64,000 bases of DNA. Origin: Fictibacillus solisalsi (GTDB lineage: Bacteria; Bacillota; Bacilli; Bacillales; Fictibacillaceae). Shown here piece by piece: positions 52,662 through 61,870 of this stretch. The DNA lies in assembly GCF_900103485.1 (NCBI RefSeq), contig NZ_FNHW01000002.1, forward strand, positions 248,001-312,000, in the 5' to 3' direction. Under the pieces are notes generated by a model, which searched no databases, was not told where the DNA came from, and worked only from the letters and a program-made list of their open reading frames with translations. Each line of letters starts with the position of its first letter. Within the stretch, counting starts at the first letter, position 1. The position numbers and the translations under genes are program-made.

Positions 52662-54501
52662 TTTGTATCCTCCTTACGTTTTTGGGGGCAATATTATATG
52701 CATATTTCGTCAATTCAACGGTTAATTCATAGCGCATAAACGGCGTGATCAGGTAGATGCCATTGAAGAGTTCTGTGGCTGCATCAATCAATGACTTTGA
52801 AATGGCCAGTCCTTCACGCGCTGCGGCCAAAGGATCATCCTTGAATTCCGCCATCCGGCTTCTTACTTCATCGCTCAGCTTAATGCCAGGCACTTCATAG
52901 TGAAGGAAGTCGGCATTGCGGCTTGAAGTCAGGGGCATAATGCCCACATAGACCGGAACAGGAAGGTCTTTTACGGCTTCATGGAACTGCACCAGTTTTT
53001 CCTCGGAATAAACGGGCTGGCTAATAAAGTAATCCGCGCCGGCTTCTATTTTCTTCTCTGCGCGCTGTACAGCGCGATCGAGAGCTTTCACATTCGGATT
53101 AAAGGCCGCTCCTACCGTAAAATGGGTTTTCTCTCCGAGGTCTTTACCGGAGAGGGAGATCCCTTCGTTAAACTGCTTGATCATTTTGATCAACTCGATT
53201 GAAGTTACATCATAGACGCTGGAAGCGCCCGGAAAATCACCCACTTTTGCAGGATCACCAGTTATGGCCAGAATGTCGTGAAGACCTAGCGTGTGAAGGC
53301 CCATCAAATGGGACTGCAAACCGATGATGTTACGGTCACGGCATGCCAGGTGGACGATGGCCTGGGTACCGGTCTGCGCTTTTGCAAGAGATGACAGCGA
53401 GGTGTTGCAAATTCTTGGCGAGGCCAAAGAGTTGTCTGCCAGCGTAATCGCATCTGCGCCCGCTTCCTTGAGAGCTTTGGCCCCTTCGAAAAATCGCGTC
53501 GTGTCCAGTTTTCGGGGAGGATCGAGCTCCACAATGACCGAGCGCCGCTCCTGCAGAATTTTCGGCAGAGAGATTTGAGGCTTTTGCCCGGATGGTGCAA
53601 CAGCAATGGGCTCAGGCCGCCGGCGTACATCCTTTTTTGTAACAGGTGAGAGACCGTCCAGTTCTGTTGCGAAGGCCTCGATGTGAGCAGGAGTGGTTCC
53701 ACAGCAGCCGCCAAGCAGACGGACACCCTGATTTCTGAATAGGGAAGCACTATTTTTAAAATACTCCGCATCGCCTTCATATTGGAACTTGCCATCCACA
53801 TAGGAAGGAAGGCTCGCATTGGGATAGGCGGAAAGAAAAGCATGCTTTGGAATCTCTACTTCCTCCAGGGTTTTGATCATGTGGAAAGGGCCGAGCCGGC
53901 AATTGAGCCCGACGATATCCGATCCCAGCTCCTCCAGCCGCTTAATCGCTGTATTGACCGGAGTTCTGTCATTTAAGATGCCCACCTCCTGCAAAGAAAT
54001 CTGTGAAATGATCGGCAGATCGGTCTGGCTTCGGGCGATTTTTAATACGGCCTCCAGCTCCTCCAAATCATAAAAGGTTTCCAGAAGAAGCCCGTCTACA
54101 CCCTCGAGGAGAAGGCAGTACAGCTGCTCCCTGAAGCTTCTTTTAATTTCTTCAAGAGACAAAGAACTGGGGCCGGTTCCCCGTATACCTCCAATGGTTC
54201 CGAGCACGTACGCATGGCCGCCGGCTGCTTTTTTTGCTAGAGAAACGGCTGCGCTGTTTAATTCTTTTACCTGCTCCTCCAGTCCATACCGCTGCAGCTT
54301 AATATAGTTGGCGCTGTACGTATTGGTCTGTATGACGTTTGCCCCGGCCTGGATATAAGCCTGGTGAATCGACTGGATCTGTTCAGGGTGGGACAGATTC
54401 AGCTGCTCGAAACAGCAGTCCGTTCCATAGGAATATAGCAGCGTTCCCATGGCTCCGTCAGCGATCAGTATCTTGCTTTCTAGGTCTTTCAATAATCCCA
54501 T
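52654..54501 (-). CDS. yitJ: Bifunctional homocysteine S-methyltransferase / methylenetetrahydrofolate reductase
   Basis: 615 residues. N-terminal homocysteine methyltransferase (about 1-300; zinc ligands in [12 protein letters not shown]) joined to a MetF-type flavin reductase (about 320-610; start [11 protein letters not shown], later [20 protein letters not shown]). It supplies methyltetrahydrofolate for MetH downstream. The frame extends back to 54618 through the riboswitch, but AGGAGG precedes the ATG at 54501 by 7 nt and the length matches B. subtilis YitJ. First gene of the yitJ-metH operon. Confidence 0.93.
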   Translation of the reverse strand: MGLLKDLESKILIADGAMGTLLYSYGTDCCFEQLNLSHPEQIQSIHQAYIQAGANVIQTNTYSANYIKLQRYGLEEQVKELNSAAVSLAKKAAGGHAYVLGTIGGIRGTGPSSLSLEEIKRSFREQLYCLLLEGVDGLLLETFYDLEELEAVLKIARSQTDLPIISQISLQEVGILNDRTPVNTAIKRLEELGSDIVGLNCRLGPFHMIKTLEEVEIPKHAFLSAYPNASLPSYVDGKFQYEGDAEYFKNSASLFRNQGVRLLGGCCGTTPAHIEAFATELDGLSPVTKKDVRRRPEPIAVAPSGQKPQISLPKILQERRSVIVELDPPRKLDTTRFFEGAKALKEAGADAITLADNSLASPRICNTSLSSLAKAQTGTQAIVHLACRDRNIIGLQSHLMGLHTLGLHDILAITGDPAKVGDFPGASSVYDVTSIELIKMIKQFNEGISLSGKDLGEKTHFTVGAAFNPNVKALDRAVQRAEKKIEAGADYFISQPVYSEEKLVQFHEAVKDLPVPVYVGIMPLTSSRNADFLHYEVPGIKLSDEVRSRMAEFKDDPLAAAREGLAISKSLIDAATELFNGIYLITPFMRYELTVELTKYAYNIAPKNVRRIQNV

Positions 54502-54540
54502 TATGAGTCCTCCTGTTGGTTCGGTATCTTCCAGTGGCCC

Positions 54541-54576
54541 AAAAAATAAAAAAAGCCTTCTTAAAGAAGAAGACTT
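54541..54576 (-). terminator. Riboswitch-controlled terminator before yitJ
   Basis: On the minus strand AAGTCTTCTT with AAGAAGGCTT (one mismatch), followed by TTTTTTT. It forms the off state of the S-box when SAM is bound. Confidence 0.85.
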
Positions 54577-54579
54577 TGA

Positions 54580-54715
54580 ACATTCGATGTCATTCTTCTT
54601 ATCTTTCAAGTTCTGCAATCGAACTTGTTGGACTTAGCACCTTTTCAGCACGCAATAGCTGAAGGTTGCTGAGGTGTCAACGGGCCATTCCCTTAACCTC
54701 TCTGGATAAGAAACC
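54580..54715 (-). ncRNA. S-box (SAM-I) riboswitch
   Basis: Read on the minus strand from about 54710: CTTATCCAGAGAGG, GGGAATGGCCCGTTGA, ACCTCAGCAACC, AAGGTGCTAAGTCC, then the closing P1 strand GATAAG near 54595. These are the conserved S-box blocks in the right order. High SAM favours the terminator at 54541-54576 and shuts off yitJ-metH. Confidence 0.95.
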
Positions 54716-54721
54716 AAATTG

Positions 54722-54750
54722 CTATAAAATTAGTTCTTTATACCTTACAA
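54722..54750 (-). promoter_or_regulatory. Promoter of the S-box/yitJ-metH transcript
   Basis: On the minus strand TTGTAA (54750-54745), 17-nt spacer, TTATAG (54727-54722), placing the start at the first bases of the riboswitch. Confidence 0.6.
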
Positions 54751-54821
54751 TAATTATTAGAACATTTCAATAGCTTTTTACAATCTTGCCAGGATCGTAT
54801 CAAACAGGAGGAATCCGTACG

Positions 54822-55751
54822 ATGAAGAAGTTCGCCAACCTTGACGGCATTGAAAATACACATACATTTAAAGATTTACTCCGCTGGCAGCGGGAAAGAC
54901 GAAGCAATAAAAAGGATTTGACCCGACAGATTCAGCAGAGCACGGAAAAAGAGCCTGAGAGATTAAAAGAAAACCGCAGCAAACACTCGATTACCTGGAT
55001 CGGCCATTCAACATTTCTCTTGCAGATGGGCGGACTGAATATCCTGACAGATCCGGTATGGGCAACAAAAATGGGATTGCAAAAACGGCTCACATCTCCT
55101 GGGTTGTCTGCCGGGCAGCTGCCGGAAATCGATCTTGTTCTTATCTCCCACGGGCATTATGATCATCTTGATTTCAACAGTATCAAACAGCTAAAAGGAA
55201 AAATATCCTTTTATGTGCCTGCCGGACTTAAAGGTCTGTTTCGCAAAAAAGGGTATCAAACAGTAACAGAGGCCAACTGGTGGGAGGAGTTCGTGGACAG
55301 GGGCGTGAAGATAACGTTTGTTCCTGCTCAGCACTGGACGCGGAGGAGCGCTTTTGACATGAACACATCCCATTGGGGAGGCTGGGTAATCCAAGACCTG
55401 AAAACGGGCGAAAGCCTTTATTTTGCTGGAGACACCGGTTATTTTCGCGGGTTTTTGGAAATTGGAGAACGTTTAAAACCGGATACGGTGCTTATGCCGA
55501 TTGGCGCTTATGAACCGGAATGGTTTATGAAGGTCTCGCATATCAATCCGGAAGATGCGGTTAAAGCATTTCTGGAAACAGGCGCTTCTCTTTTTATCCC
55601 CATGCATTACGGCGCCTACCGTTTGGCGGACGATACCGGCCCGGAAGCTCTGGAGCGCCTAGAAAAAGAGTGGGAGAAACTGAGCCTTGATGAGGCCAGG
55701 CTGAAGGTTTTGCCGCTTGGAGAGACGCTTTGGAAGGAACCGGTTTCGTAA
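54822..55751 (+). CDS. MBL-fold metallohydrolase (NAPE-PLD-like)
   Basis: 309 residues. The metallo-beta-lactamase motif LISHGHYDHLD, the AQHWTRRSAFD strand, a metal-bridging aspartate in YFAGDTGYFRGF, and IPMHYGAYRLADD near the end identify the COG2220/NAPE-PLD-like group. The N-terminal 50 residues are charged and helical. The group hydrolyses phosphodiester or phosphonate-type bonds; the substrate here is unknown. The ATG at 54822 has AGGAGG 10 nt upstream. Divergent from the S-box operon. Confidence 0.85.
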   Translation: MKKFANLDGIENTHTFKDLLRWQRERRSNKKDLTRQIQQSTEKEPERLKENRSKHSITWIGHSTFLLQMGGLNILTDPVWATKMGLQKRLTSPGLSAGQLPEIDLVLISHGHYDHLDFNSIKQLKGKISFYVPAGLKGLFRKKGYQTVTEANWWEEFVDRGVKITFVPAQHWTRRSAFDMNTSHWGGWVIQDLKTGESLYFAGDTGYFRGFLEIGERLKPDTVLMPIGAYEPEWFMKVSHINPEDAVKAFLETGASLFIPMHYGAYRLADDTGPEALERLEKEWEKLSLDEARLKVLPLGETLWKEPVS

Positions 55752-55830
55752 TCCGTGAGATTCTGGGGTTTTCACCTTTAAAGGACATTTATCATACACT
55801 ACACTAACACTTTTAAAGGTGGAGATAGCA

Positions 55831-56079
55831 ATGGGGTGCATGGTAAATATCTATTATTTAAAAATAAACAGCCTGGCGAGCAACAGTTCATTGAATTTGG
55901 GATCTACATTCCATAACAGCCATACAGCCAATACAAAATCGACAGGGGACAATAGTTCTGTAGGTGACCATTCCCCGGCTGAAGCGATGATGAAGAATAT
56001 GGTATTCGATCCGGATGTTCATGATCAGAACGAATTTGGAAACACAGATGCAGCATTTACAAGCCAGAATCATTCGTAA
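55831..56079 (+). CDS. GerPA/GerPF-family spore protein, copy 1
   Basis: 82 residues. Starts MGCMVNIYYLKINSLASNSS and carries the family core GSTFHNSHTANTKSTG. GerPA/GerPF proteins help nutrients pass the spore coat to germinant receptors. AAAGGTGGAG is 6 nt before the ATG at 55831. First of three tandem paralogues spaced 38 and 99 nt apart, away from any gerPABC genes. Confidence 0.82.
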   Translation: MGCMVNIYYLKINSLASNSSLNLGSTFHNSHTANTKSTGDNSSVGDHSPAEAMMKNMVFDPDVHDQNEFGNTDAAFTSQNHS

Positions 56080-56117
56080 CTGATAAGCCATCATTACTTT
56101 TGAAGGGAGGCCACTTT

Positions 56118-56360
56118 ATGCCCTACCTCTTTAACATTTTTAACATTAAAACGAACGGTGTGACCATGAACGGTAACATTGACATTGGTCCCACGGTGCA
56201 TAACAGCCATACAGCCAACACAAAATCCGTCGGTTCCACGGTTTCTTTGGGTGACTTTTCACCTTCGACTGGTTTCATGGTAAACAGTAATATCGATCCG
56301 GACATCAGCGACCAGGATCAAATCGCGAACCCATCCGCTCCAATCGTAGCCCAGCCGTAA
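56118..56360 (+). CDS. GerPA/GerPF-family spore protein, copy 2
   Basis: 80 residues starting MPYLFNIFNIKTNGVTMNGN with the core VHNSHTANTKSVG. GGGAGG lies 7 nt before the ATG at 56118; the frame extends back to 56100 without a site. Its TNGVTMNGN segment is shared with copy 3, which is therefore the closer paralogue. Confidence 0.85.
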   Translation: MPYLFNIFNIKTNGVTMNGNIDIGPTVHNSHTANTKSVGSTVSLGDFSPSTGFMVNSNIDPDISDQDQIANPSAPIVAQP

Positions 56361-56459
56361 TCTTTGTCCGCCTGTTTTTCTAGAATGGGGCAGTCTGTCC
56401 AAGCAGCTTTTTGTTCAAGCCATACACTGAAGGTAAAGACAAAAAGGGATGGAACAGAT

Positions 56460-56693
56460 TTGCGTTATTCTTTTAAAATAGGCAGAATCAGTGTGAACGG
56501 TGTGACGATGAACGGAAACCTTGATATTGGGACCACCATTCAAAACAGCCATACAGCCAATACCAAATCAGTGGGAGCCGTTATCACGTTTGGCGATTGT
56601 TCGGATGCCTGTGCCTACATGCTGAATTTTAACGAAGACAACGATGTAAACGATATGATTCAGAGTGAAGGACAGGGCGGACAGCAAAAATGA
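56460..56693 (+). CDS. GerPA/GerPF-family spore protein, copy 3
   Basis: 77 residues. Core IQNSHTANTKSVG with GRISVNGVTMNGNLDIG before it, and an acidic tail (FNEDNDVNDMIQSEGQGGQQ). The frame opens at 56364. TTG at 56460 is chosen because AAAAGGGA lies about 10 nt upstream and the length then matches the other two copies. A terminator follows. Confidence 0.78.
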   Translation: MRYSFKIGRISVNGVTMNGNLDIGTTIQNSHTANTKSVGAVITFGDCSDACAYMLNFNEDNDVNDMIQSEGQGGQQK

Positions 56694-56705
56694 ATAGCAA
56701 AACGG

Positions 56706-56738
56706 GAAAGCGCCCTGAGTGTGGGGCGTTTTTTTGTG
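56706..56738 (+). terminator. Terminator after the GerPA-family genes
   Basis: GCGCCC/GGGGCGT stem with seven T. Confidence 0.8.
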
Positions 56739-56782
56739 TGCGGGTTGGGTAAATCTTTATCAAAAACCATCCCCAAAAAGGA

Positions 56783-56823
56783 GTCTGCTGTCCAAATAAA
56801 GAACTTTATTTAGGGAAGCAGAC
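56783..56823. other. Large hairpin in the leader of the beta-lactamase-like gene
   Basis: GTCTGCT (56783-56789) pairs with AGCAGAC (56817-56823), and the inner CAAATAAAG with CTTTATTTAGG around AA. No T tract, so not a terminator. It lies 10 nt before the ribosome binding site at 56832 and could mask it or stabilise the mRNA. Confidence 0.5.
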
Positions 56824-56841
56824 ACGAGAAAGGAGCAGGAA

Positions 56842-57636
56842 ATGACGTTAAACGAGCTTAAAAACAGGTTAAACGGCATTATTGACCCTCTCACTGGGGA
56901 ATTTGCGTATTATATTGAAACTGAGGAAGGATACATAGGTGAAAATGAAGAGAAGGTGTTCCCGGCGGCAAGCCTGATCAAGCTGCCGATCTTGATCGAA
57001 GCCTTCCGGCAGAAGGAAGCGGGTCTTCTTGACCTGTCTTTGCCGGTACCTATCAAGCCAAAAGACAAAGTAGGCGGGGCGGGAATAATTAACCATTTAT
57101 CGCCGGATGCGTCACTTACCGTTTTGGACGTCTTAACCTTAATGATTACAGTATCGGATAATACTGGAGCAAACGTGATGATTGAACAAGCGGGAAGGGA
57201 GCGGATTAACGCATTGCTTACGGCACTTCGATGCCATCGAACCGTGCTTAAAAGAAAGCTTATGGACTTTAAAGCAATCCAAGAGGGGAAGAACAATTAC
57301 ACGTCTGCGAAAGATGTTGTTCTTCTTTTAAAAGAAATTCACCACGGGAAGCTGATGAAAAACGAAAGCAGGGTCATGATGCTGGATATTTTACGGAATC
57401 AGCAGTTTCGCCATAAACTTCCAGGGAGTATGGACGAAGAAGTAGTTATGATTGCCAATAAGACAGGTGAGCTTCAGGGCACAGAGCATGATGCCGGTAT
57501 ATTTGAGTACAAAGACACAACCGTTATCGCAGCGGTGTTGACGAAAAATCTCAGCAATGAAGCCGAGGCTCGGCATAAGCTTGCAGCGATCGGCACGGCG
57601 ATTCAGGAGTATTTAATGAGTGTTCAAAAAAATTAA
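56842..57636 (+). CDS. Cytosolic class A beta-lactamase-like serine hydrolase
   Basis: 264 residues. It has all the class A marks: S44-x-x-K47 in AASLIKLP, S105-D106-N107 in VSDNTG, K207-T208-G209 in NKTGE, and a candidate E148/N152 pair matching E166 and N170. It lacks a signal peptide and begins directly with the catalytic fold, so it is not a conventional secreted lactamase. Possible roles are hydrolysis of peptidoglycan-derived or other amides; resistance should not be assumed. AGGAGCAGGA lies before the ATG. Confidence 0.8.
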   Translation: MTLNELKNRLNGIIDPLTGEFAYYIETEEGYIGENEEKVFPAASLIKLPILIEAFRQKEAGLLDLSLPVPIKPKDKVGGAGIINHLSPDASLTVLDVLTLMITVSDNTGANVMIEQAGRERINALLTALRCHRTVLKRKLMDFKAIQEGKNNYTSAKDVVLLLKEIHHGKLMKNESRVMMLDILRNQQFRHKLPGSMDEEVVMIANKTGELQGTEHDAGIFEYKDTTVIAAVLTKNLSNEAEARHKLAAIGTAIQEYLMSVQKN

Positions 57637-57646
57637 AAAAATGTTT

Positions 57647-57690
57647 TTGGTTTTTCGACAGAAAATGATAAAATAATGAAAGCGCATACA
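57647..57690 (+). promoter_or_regulatory. Promoter and cre site of the permease gene
   Basis: TTGGTT (57647-57652), 16-nt spacer, TAAAAT (57669-57674). A cre-type box TGAAAGCGCATACA (57677-57690) overlaps the start region, so CcpA repression is likely. Confidence 0.55.
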
Positions 57691-57712
57691 CAAAACAACA
57701 AGAGGTGAACAG

Positions 57713-59119
57713 ATGAACAGTAATCAGAACAATCACGAGCTGAAGCGCAGCATGAAGGCCCGGCATTTATTCATGATTTCATTGGGTGGAGTAATCGGAA
57801 CAGGATTCTTTCTGGGTTCCGGGATGACCATTCACGATGCGGGTCCTGCAGGTGCTGTGCTTTCATATTTGGTGGGCGGTTTTATCATGTACTTAACGAT
57901 GCTTTGTCTTGGGGAGCTGTCGGTCGCCCTGCCGGTATCCGGCTCTTTTCAGACGTACACGTCCAAATTTATCGGGCCGGGCACAGGGTTTGCGGTGGGC
58001 TGGCTGTACTGGCTGGGATGGGCAGTTACCGTGGCGCTGGAGTTTTTATCTGCATCTGCTCTTATGCAGCGCTGGTTTCCTCATTCGGAGCTCTGGATGT
58101 GGAGCCTGATTTTTGCGGTGGTGCTTTTTGCGTTAAATGCCCTGTCGGCAAAAGCATTTGGAGAGGCTGAATTTTGGTTTGCAAGCATCAAAGTGATTGC
58201 TATTATCCTGTTTATCGTTCTTGGCGGAGCGGCTATGTTCGGATGGATTGATATGAAAGGGGCCAGTTCTGCACCCGCATTCACCAACTTTTTATCTGCA
58301 GGCTGGTTTCCGAACGGGTTTACCGCCTTGTTTGTTACCATGATCGCTGTGAACTTTTCCTTTCAGGGGACCGAATTAATCGGGATTGCTTCTGGTGAAA
58401 GTGAAGATCCTGAAAAAACCATTCCGCGCTCCATTAAGCAAACGGTATGGCGGACACTCTTTTTCTTTGTGCTGGCCATTGGAGTGCTGGCAGCTCTGAT
58501 GCCGATGGAGAAGGCCGGCAAAGTGGAAAGCCCGTTTGTTGTTGTATTTGACAGCATTGGAATTCCATATGCAGCTGATTTAATGAATTTTGTTATTCTG
58601 ACGGCTTTGCTTTCTGTCGCCAATTCCGGGCTTTATGCCGCGACAAGAATGCTCTATTCGTTGTCAAAGGAAGGCATGGCAAGTCCAAAGCTCGCCAAAG
58701 TCAACAAGCGCGGCATTCCGATGAACGCTTTGTACATTACAATCGGCATTGCGCTTTTGTCCCTGTTAACAGGCTTTAAAGCGGAAAAAACCGTTTTTGA
58801 ATGGTTGCTCTCGCTCGCAGGACTTGGAGCGCAAGTGGGCTGGATTGCTATTACCGCCTCACAGCTGGCGTTCAGAAGAAGGTATATCCGCGATGGCGGT
58901 AAGGTAGAGGACTTGAAATTTAAGGTACCACTTTATCCCATCTTGCCGATTCTGGCTACCACCCTCAACACAGGAGTTCTTGTGAGTATGGCGTTTGATC
59001 CAGATCAGCGTCTTGCTCTTTACCTTGGAGTTCCATTTTTTATCGGTTGTTACCTCTATTACTATCTGGTTATTAAGAAAAAAGAAAAAGTCGGAACGCT
59101 TCGGCGGGAAGTGATTTAA
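57713..59119 (+). CDS. Amino acid permease (APC superfamily, AAT type)
   Basis: 468 residues with 12 membrane helices. N-terminal KARHLFMISLGGVIGTGFFL is the first-helix substrate motif of AAT permeases; the ANSGLYAATRMLYSLSKEGMA stretch is helix 8 and following. It imports an amino acid by proton symport. Relatives carry arginine, lysine, GABA or S-methylmethionine; the specificity cannot be read here. A good AGAGGTG site precedes the ATG. The upstream cre box ties expression to carbon status. Confidence 0.88.
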   Translation: MNSNQNNHELKRSMKARHLFMISLGGVIGTGFFLGSGMTIHDAGPAGAVLSYLVGGFIMYLTMLCLGELSVALPVSGSFQTYTSKFIGPGTGFAVGWLYWLGWAVTVALEFLSASALMQRWFPHSELWMWSLIFAVVLFALNALSAKAFGEAEFWFASIKVIAIILFIVLGGAAMFGWIDMKGASSAPAFTNFLSAGWFPNGFTALFVTMIAVNFSFQGTELIGIASGESEDPEKTIPRSIKQTVWRTLFFFVLAIGVLAALMPMEKAGKVESPFVVVFDSIGIPYAADLMNFVILTALLSVANSGLYAATRMLYSLSKEGMASPKLAKVNKRGIPMNALYITIGIALLSLLTGFKAEKTVFEWLLSLAGLGAQVGWIAITASQLAFRRRYIRDGGKVEDLKFKVPLYPILPILATTLNTGVLVSMAFDPDQRLALYLGVPFFIGCYLYYYLVIKKKEKVGTLRREVI

Positions 59120-59121
59120 TG

Positions 59122-59160
59122 AAAGGCAGCAGGGCTGATCCATCAGTCTGCTGCTTTTTT
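59122..59160 (+). terminator. Terminator after the permease gene
   Basis: GGCAGCAG with CTGCTGC, inner CTGATCCATCAG, then TTTTTTT. Confidence 0.85.
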
Positions 59161-59189
59161 TGTATCATTTTCCAGTTGGAAGGTTCAGA

Positions 59190-59218
59190 TTGACAAGTAT
59201 GAGCGAATTCGGTATTAT
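59190..59218 (+). promoter_or_regulatory. Sigma-A promoter of the antiporter gene
   Basis: Canonical TTGACA (59190-59195), 17-nt spacer, TATTAT (59213-59218). About 80 nt of leader follow, containing AAGCGTTTAAGCGTTTAAG, a short direct repeat. Confidence 0.75.
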
Positions 59219-59307
59219 AACATATTGTGACAATACTTCAACGCATAAAAGCGTTTAAGCGTTTAAGTAAAGATAAAAGTTTAATGTGCATCAGGGAGAG
59301 GTCATTC

Positions 59308-60705
59308 ATGAACAGTAAAATGAAATTGCCAGGTGTTATCCTGTTATTTATATTCATCGTAGGCACCATGTTTACAAGCTTGGTTATCGTAAAAGTAGAG
59401 CCGCACATTCCATTGTTTTTCTGTGTAGTACTAACAGGAATCTTTGCTCTTTTGGGTGGGAGCGACTGGAAACGGATTGAACGTGGTCTGATATCAGGAG
59501 TGGTCAGCGGCATACAGCCACTTTTGTTGTTGATCATGATCGGTTTTGTTATTGCCAGCTGGATGGTAAGCGGAGCGGTGCCCACGCTCCTTTTTTACGG
59601 AATGGATTTTATTCAACCAGAATGGTTTGCGCTCAGCGCTTTGTTTATTACCATTCTTGTTTCGACCTTTACAGGAAGCAGTTTCACCACAGCAAGCACG
59701 GTTGGGGTTGCCTTGATGGGGATTGCCCACGTACTGGACGTTAACCCGGGACTCGCAGCAGGTGCGATCATATGCGGTGCCTGTTTCGGCGACAAGATGT
59801 CGCCATTATCGGATTCCACCAACCTGGCCTCCGGCACAGTAGGTGTGAACCTGTTTGAGCATATTCGTCATATGATGTGGACAACGGTTCCTGCGGTTGT
59901 GATTACAGCGGTTATTTTCTTTTTTGCCGGACACCAGGGCTCAGGTGCCTCTTTGAACCAATTAGCCGATATGAAAAAAACACTCGGAGAGCACTTCGAA
60001 ATTACTCCTGTCACGCTCATATCTCCTCTTATCGTCATGCTGATGGCCTTTAGAAGACTGCCGATCCTGCCTACGCTTCTTACTGGTGTCATTACGGCGG
60101 TCGTTACAGCTTTCATGCTGAATCCGGACATGACCATCGCACAGGTGATGAATACACTGGAGAACGGAATGGACCTGAAAACGGGCAATCAAGCGGTCGA
60201 TGCGATCGTCAATAAAGGCGGTCTTATCCCAATGATGTGGTCGGTATCGCTTATTATCATCGCCCTTTCCCTTGGCGGACTGCTTCAGGAACTTGGGGTT
60301 ATTGATGTGCTGCTGGGTTCAGTGAAAAAAATGCTTCAGAATACGGGGCATTTAATCGCCTTCACGGCGGCAGCCGGTTTGGGCGTCAATTTGCTAACAG
60401 GGGAAATGTATCTTTCCATCCTGCTTCCCGGACAGGCGTTTAAGAAGCATTTTGAAAAGAACGGGGTACCGTTGAAGAACCTTTCAAGAACGATGGAAGA
60501 TGCCGGAACACTGATTAACCCGCTCGTTCCATGGAGTGTTAGTGGCGCCTTTTTTGCAGCTACGCTTGGAGTTTCAGCACTCGATTATATTCCGTATGCC
60601 TTCCTGCTCTACCTTTCTCCGCTGTTTACCTTGATTTACGCATACAGCGGAATTGGACTCAGCATGAAAAAAACAAAATTATCAGCGGTAACAAAGGCAT
60701 CCTAG
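59308..60705 (+). CDS. nhaC: NhaC-family Na+/H+ antiporter
   Basis: 465 residues with about 11 membrane helices. NhaC family motifs include SSFTTASTVGVALMGIA, GAIICGACFGDKMSPLSDSTNLA (ion site) and the C-terminal LINPLVPWSVSGAFFAATLG. The family contains Na+/H+ antiporters and the MleN malate/lactate exchanger, which cannot be told apart reliably by eye. The frame extends back to 59227, but GAGAGG lies 6 nt before the ATG at 59308. Confidence 0.85.
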   Translation: MNSKMKLPGVILLFIFIVGTMFTSLVIVKVEPHIPLFFCVVLTGIFALLGGSDWKRIERGLISGVVSGIQPLLLLIMIGFVIASWMVSGAVPTLLFYGMDFIQPEWFALSALFITILVSTFTGSSFTTASTVGVALMGIAHVLDVNPGLAAGAIICGACFGDKMSPLSDSTNLASGTVGVNLFEHIRHMMWTTVPAVVITAVIFFFAGHQGSGASLNQLADMKKTLGEHFEITPVTLISPLIVMLMAFRRLPILPTLLTGVITAVVTAFMLNPDMTIAQVMNTLENGMDLKTGNQAVDAIVNKGGLIPMMWSVSLIIIALSLGGLLQELGVIDVLLGSVKKMLQNTGHLIAFTAAAGLGVNLLTGEMYLSILLPGQAFKKHFEKNGVPLKNLSRTMEDAGTLINPLVPWSVSGAFFAATLGVSALDYIPYAFLLYLSPLFTLIYAYSGIGLSMKKTKLSAVTKAS

Positions 60706-60737
60706 AAAGCATCCGGAATTTCTCCGGATGCTTTTTT
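60705..60737 (+). terminator. Terminator after the antiporter gene
   Basis: AAGCATCCGGA with TCCGGATGCTT, loop ATTTC, six T. Confidence 0.92.
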
Positions 60738-60823
60738 AGTTATGGAGTCCACGTTTATTTCATAAGATAAAATGATAGATTTTAGGCAACAGCAGATTAT
60801 GCGCGAGAAAGAAGGCGGAACGT

Positions 60824-61870
60824 ATGAAACAGGTCCGGGGCCAAAAGGTTTTTTTATCAGATGCTGTCCTGTCCTCTTTAATCAATACAAATTATGGACT
60901 AAACGTGCACTCCATTGATCGTATCCTTTCGATCCCGAAAGTGTCCACAAACCGGGGGATATTCGGGTTTAAAAATGCAAATGAGCTCATTGACTTGCCA
61001 TTTGTTTATCAATGCATCAAATGGATCAGGCTAAACGGCTTTCCGTTTATACCAAGTGTTCTGCCTTGCAAAAACGGACAAGTATATTTTGAACATGATA
61101 ACGAGCTTTATTATATGGAAGAATGGGTAAAAGGAGAGGACATTCTTTTTGCGGACCTGCCATTAATCGAACAAATCGGATCAACCCTGGCCCGTTTTCA
61201 TCAGGCATCAGAAGGGATAGTGCCGCCGAAAAACAGCCCTCGGATGGAATATGGTCAGCGCCTTGAAAAATTGCACAGGATACATCAGGATGTTCAAAGG
61301 TGGAAATCCCGTTATGAACCCGTGCCGGAGTGGATCATGGAACCCTGGATGCTGGATGTTCTGGAAATGAGATGCCGGCTGTCGTCTTCGTATATACGCG
61401 ATGTCCAAAATGATGTTGGAGGGGTGAAAGGAGTTCTCTCGCATGGCAGTCTGCATCAGAGGAATATACTGCTGAATGCGGAGGGGGAAATCCACTTGAT
61501 TGACGTGGAGTCTCTGTTATTTGCAGAACGCACATATGATCTTGCCTCATTTATTCATTATTTTGCACCATCGCATAACTGGAATCCTTCTGTTATCCAC
61601 CGGTTTATTAAGGGCTATCATGAGGCTTCAAGGGAGCCTTTGTCTTATTCTGAGTGGAGGTGTTTGTTTTCTTTCCTCGCTTTTCCCAGAAGGATGGAGA
61701 GCTGGTGCTACCGCCACTTCGACCATCCAACCGAGTTTTCTTATTTTAAACTGCTTGGAATTCTCGTTCATGATCAGCAAAAAGAAGATCTGTTCAAACA
61801 ATATTACCCTTCTCTACTGGAACCCTCCTTGCAGTTGTTTGAGGAAATGACAAAAGGGGGAGGCAGGTGA
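60824..61870 (+). CDS. CotS/YutH-like kinase-fold protein with altered catalytic loop
   Basis: 348 residues. The overall layout (EEWVKGED hinge near 100, catalytic loop near 207-214, metal loop LIDVES near 226) is that of CotS/YutH-family spore coat proteins and aminoglycoside-kinase-like folds. The catalytic loop reads H207-G208-S209-L210-H211-Q-R-N214; the usual catalytic aspartate (HGD) is serine, so phosphotransfer is doubtful. D227 remains. CotS-type proteins are structural in the spore coat. It overlaps the PAP2 gene by 4 nt (GTGA), which couples their translation. Confidence 0.75.
   Translation: MKQVRGQKVFLSDAVLSSLINTNYGLNVHSIDRILSIPKVSTNRGIFGFKNANELIDLPFVYQCIKWIRLNGFPFIPSVLPCKNGQVYFEHDNELYYMEEWVKGEDILFADLPLIEQIGSTLARFHQASEGIVPPKNSPRMEYGQRLEKLHRIHQDVQRWKSRYEPVPEWIMEPWMLDVLEMRCRLSSSYIRDVQNDVGGVKGVLSHGSLHQRNILLNAEGEIHLIDVESLLFAERTYDLASFIHYFAPSHNWNPSVIHRFIKGYHEASREPLSYSEWRCLFSFLAFPRRMESWCYRHFDHPTEFSYFKLLGILVHDQQKEDLFKQYYPSLLEPSLQLFEEMTKGGGR

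Noticed and set aside
56842-57636. Antibiotic-resistance beta-lactamase
   Set aside because: Class A motifs are present but there is no export signal and no resistance context, so a resistance call is not justified.
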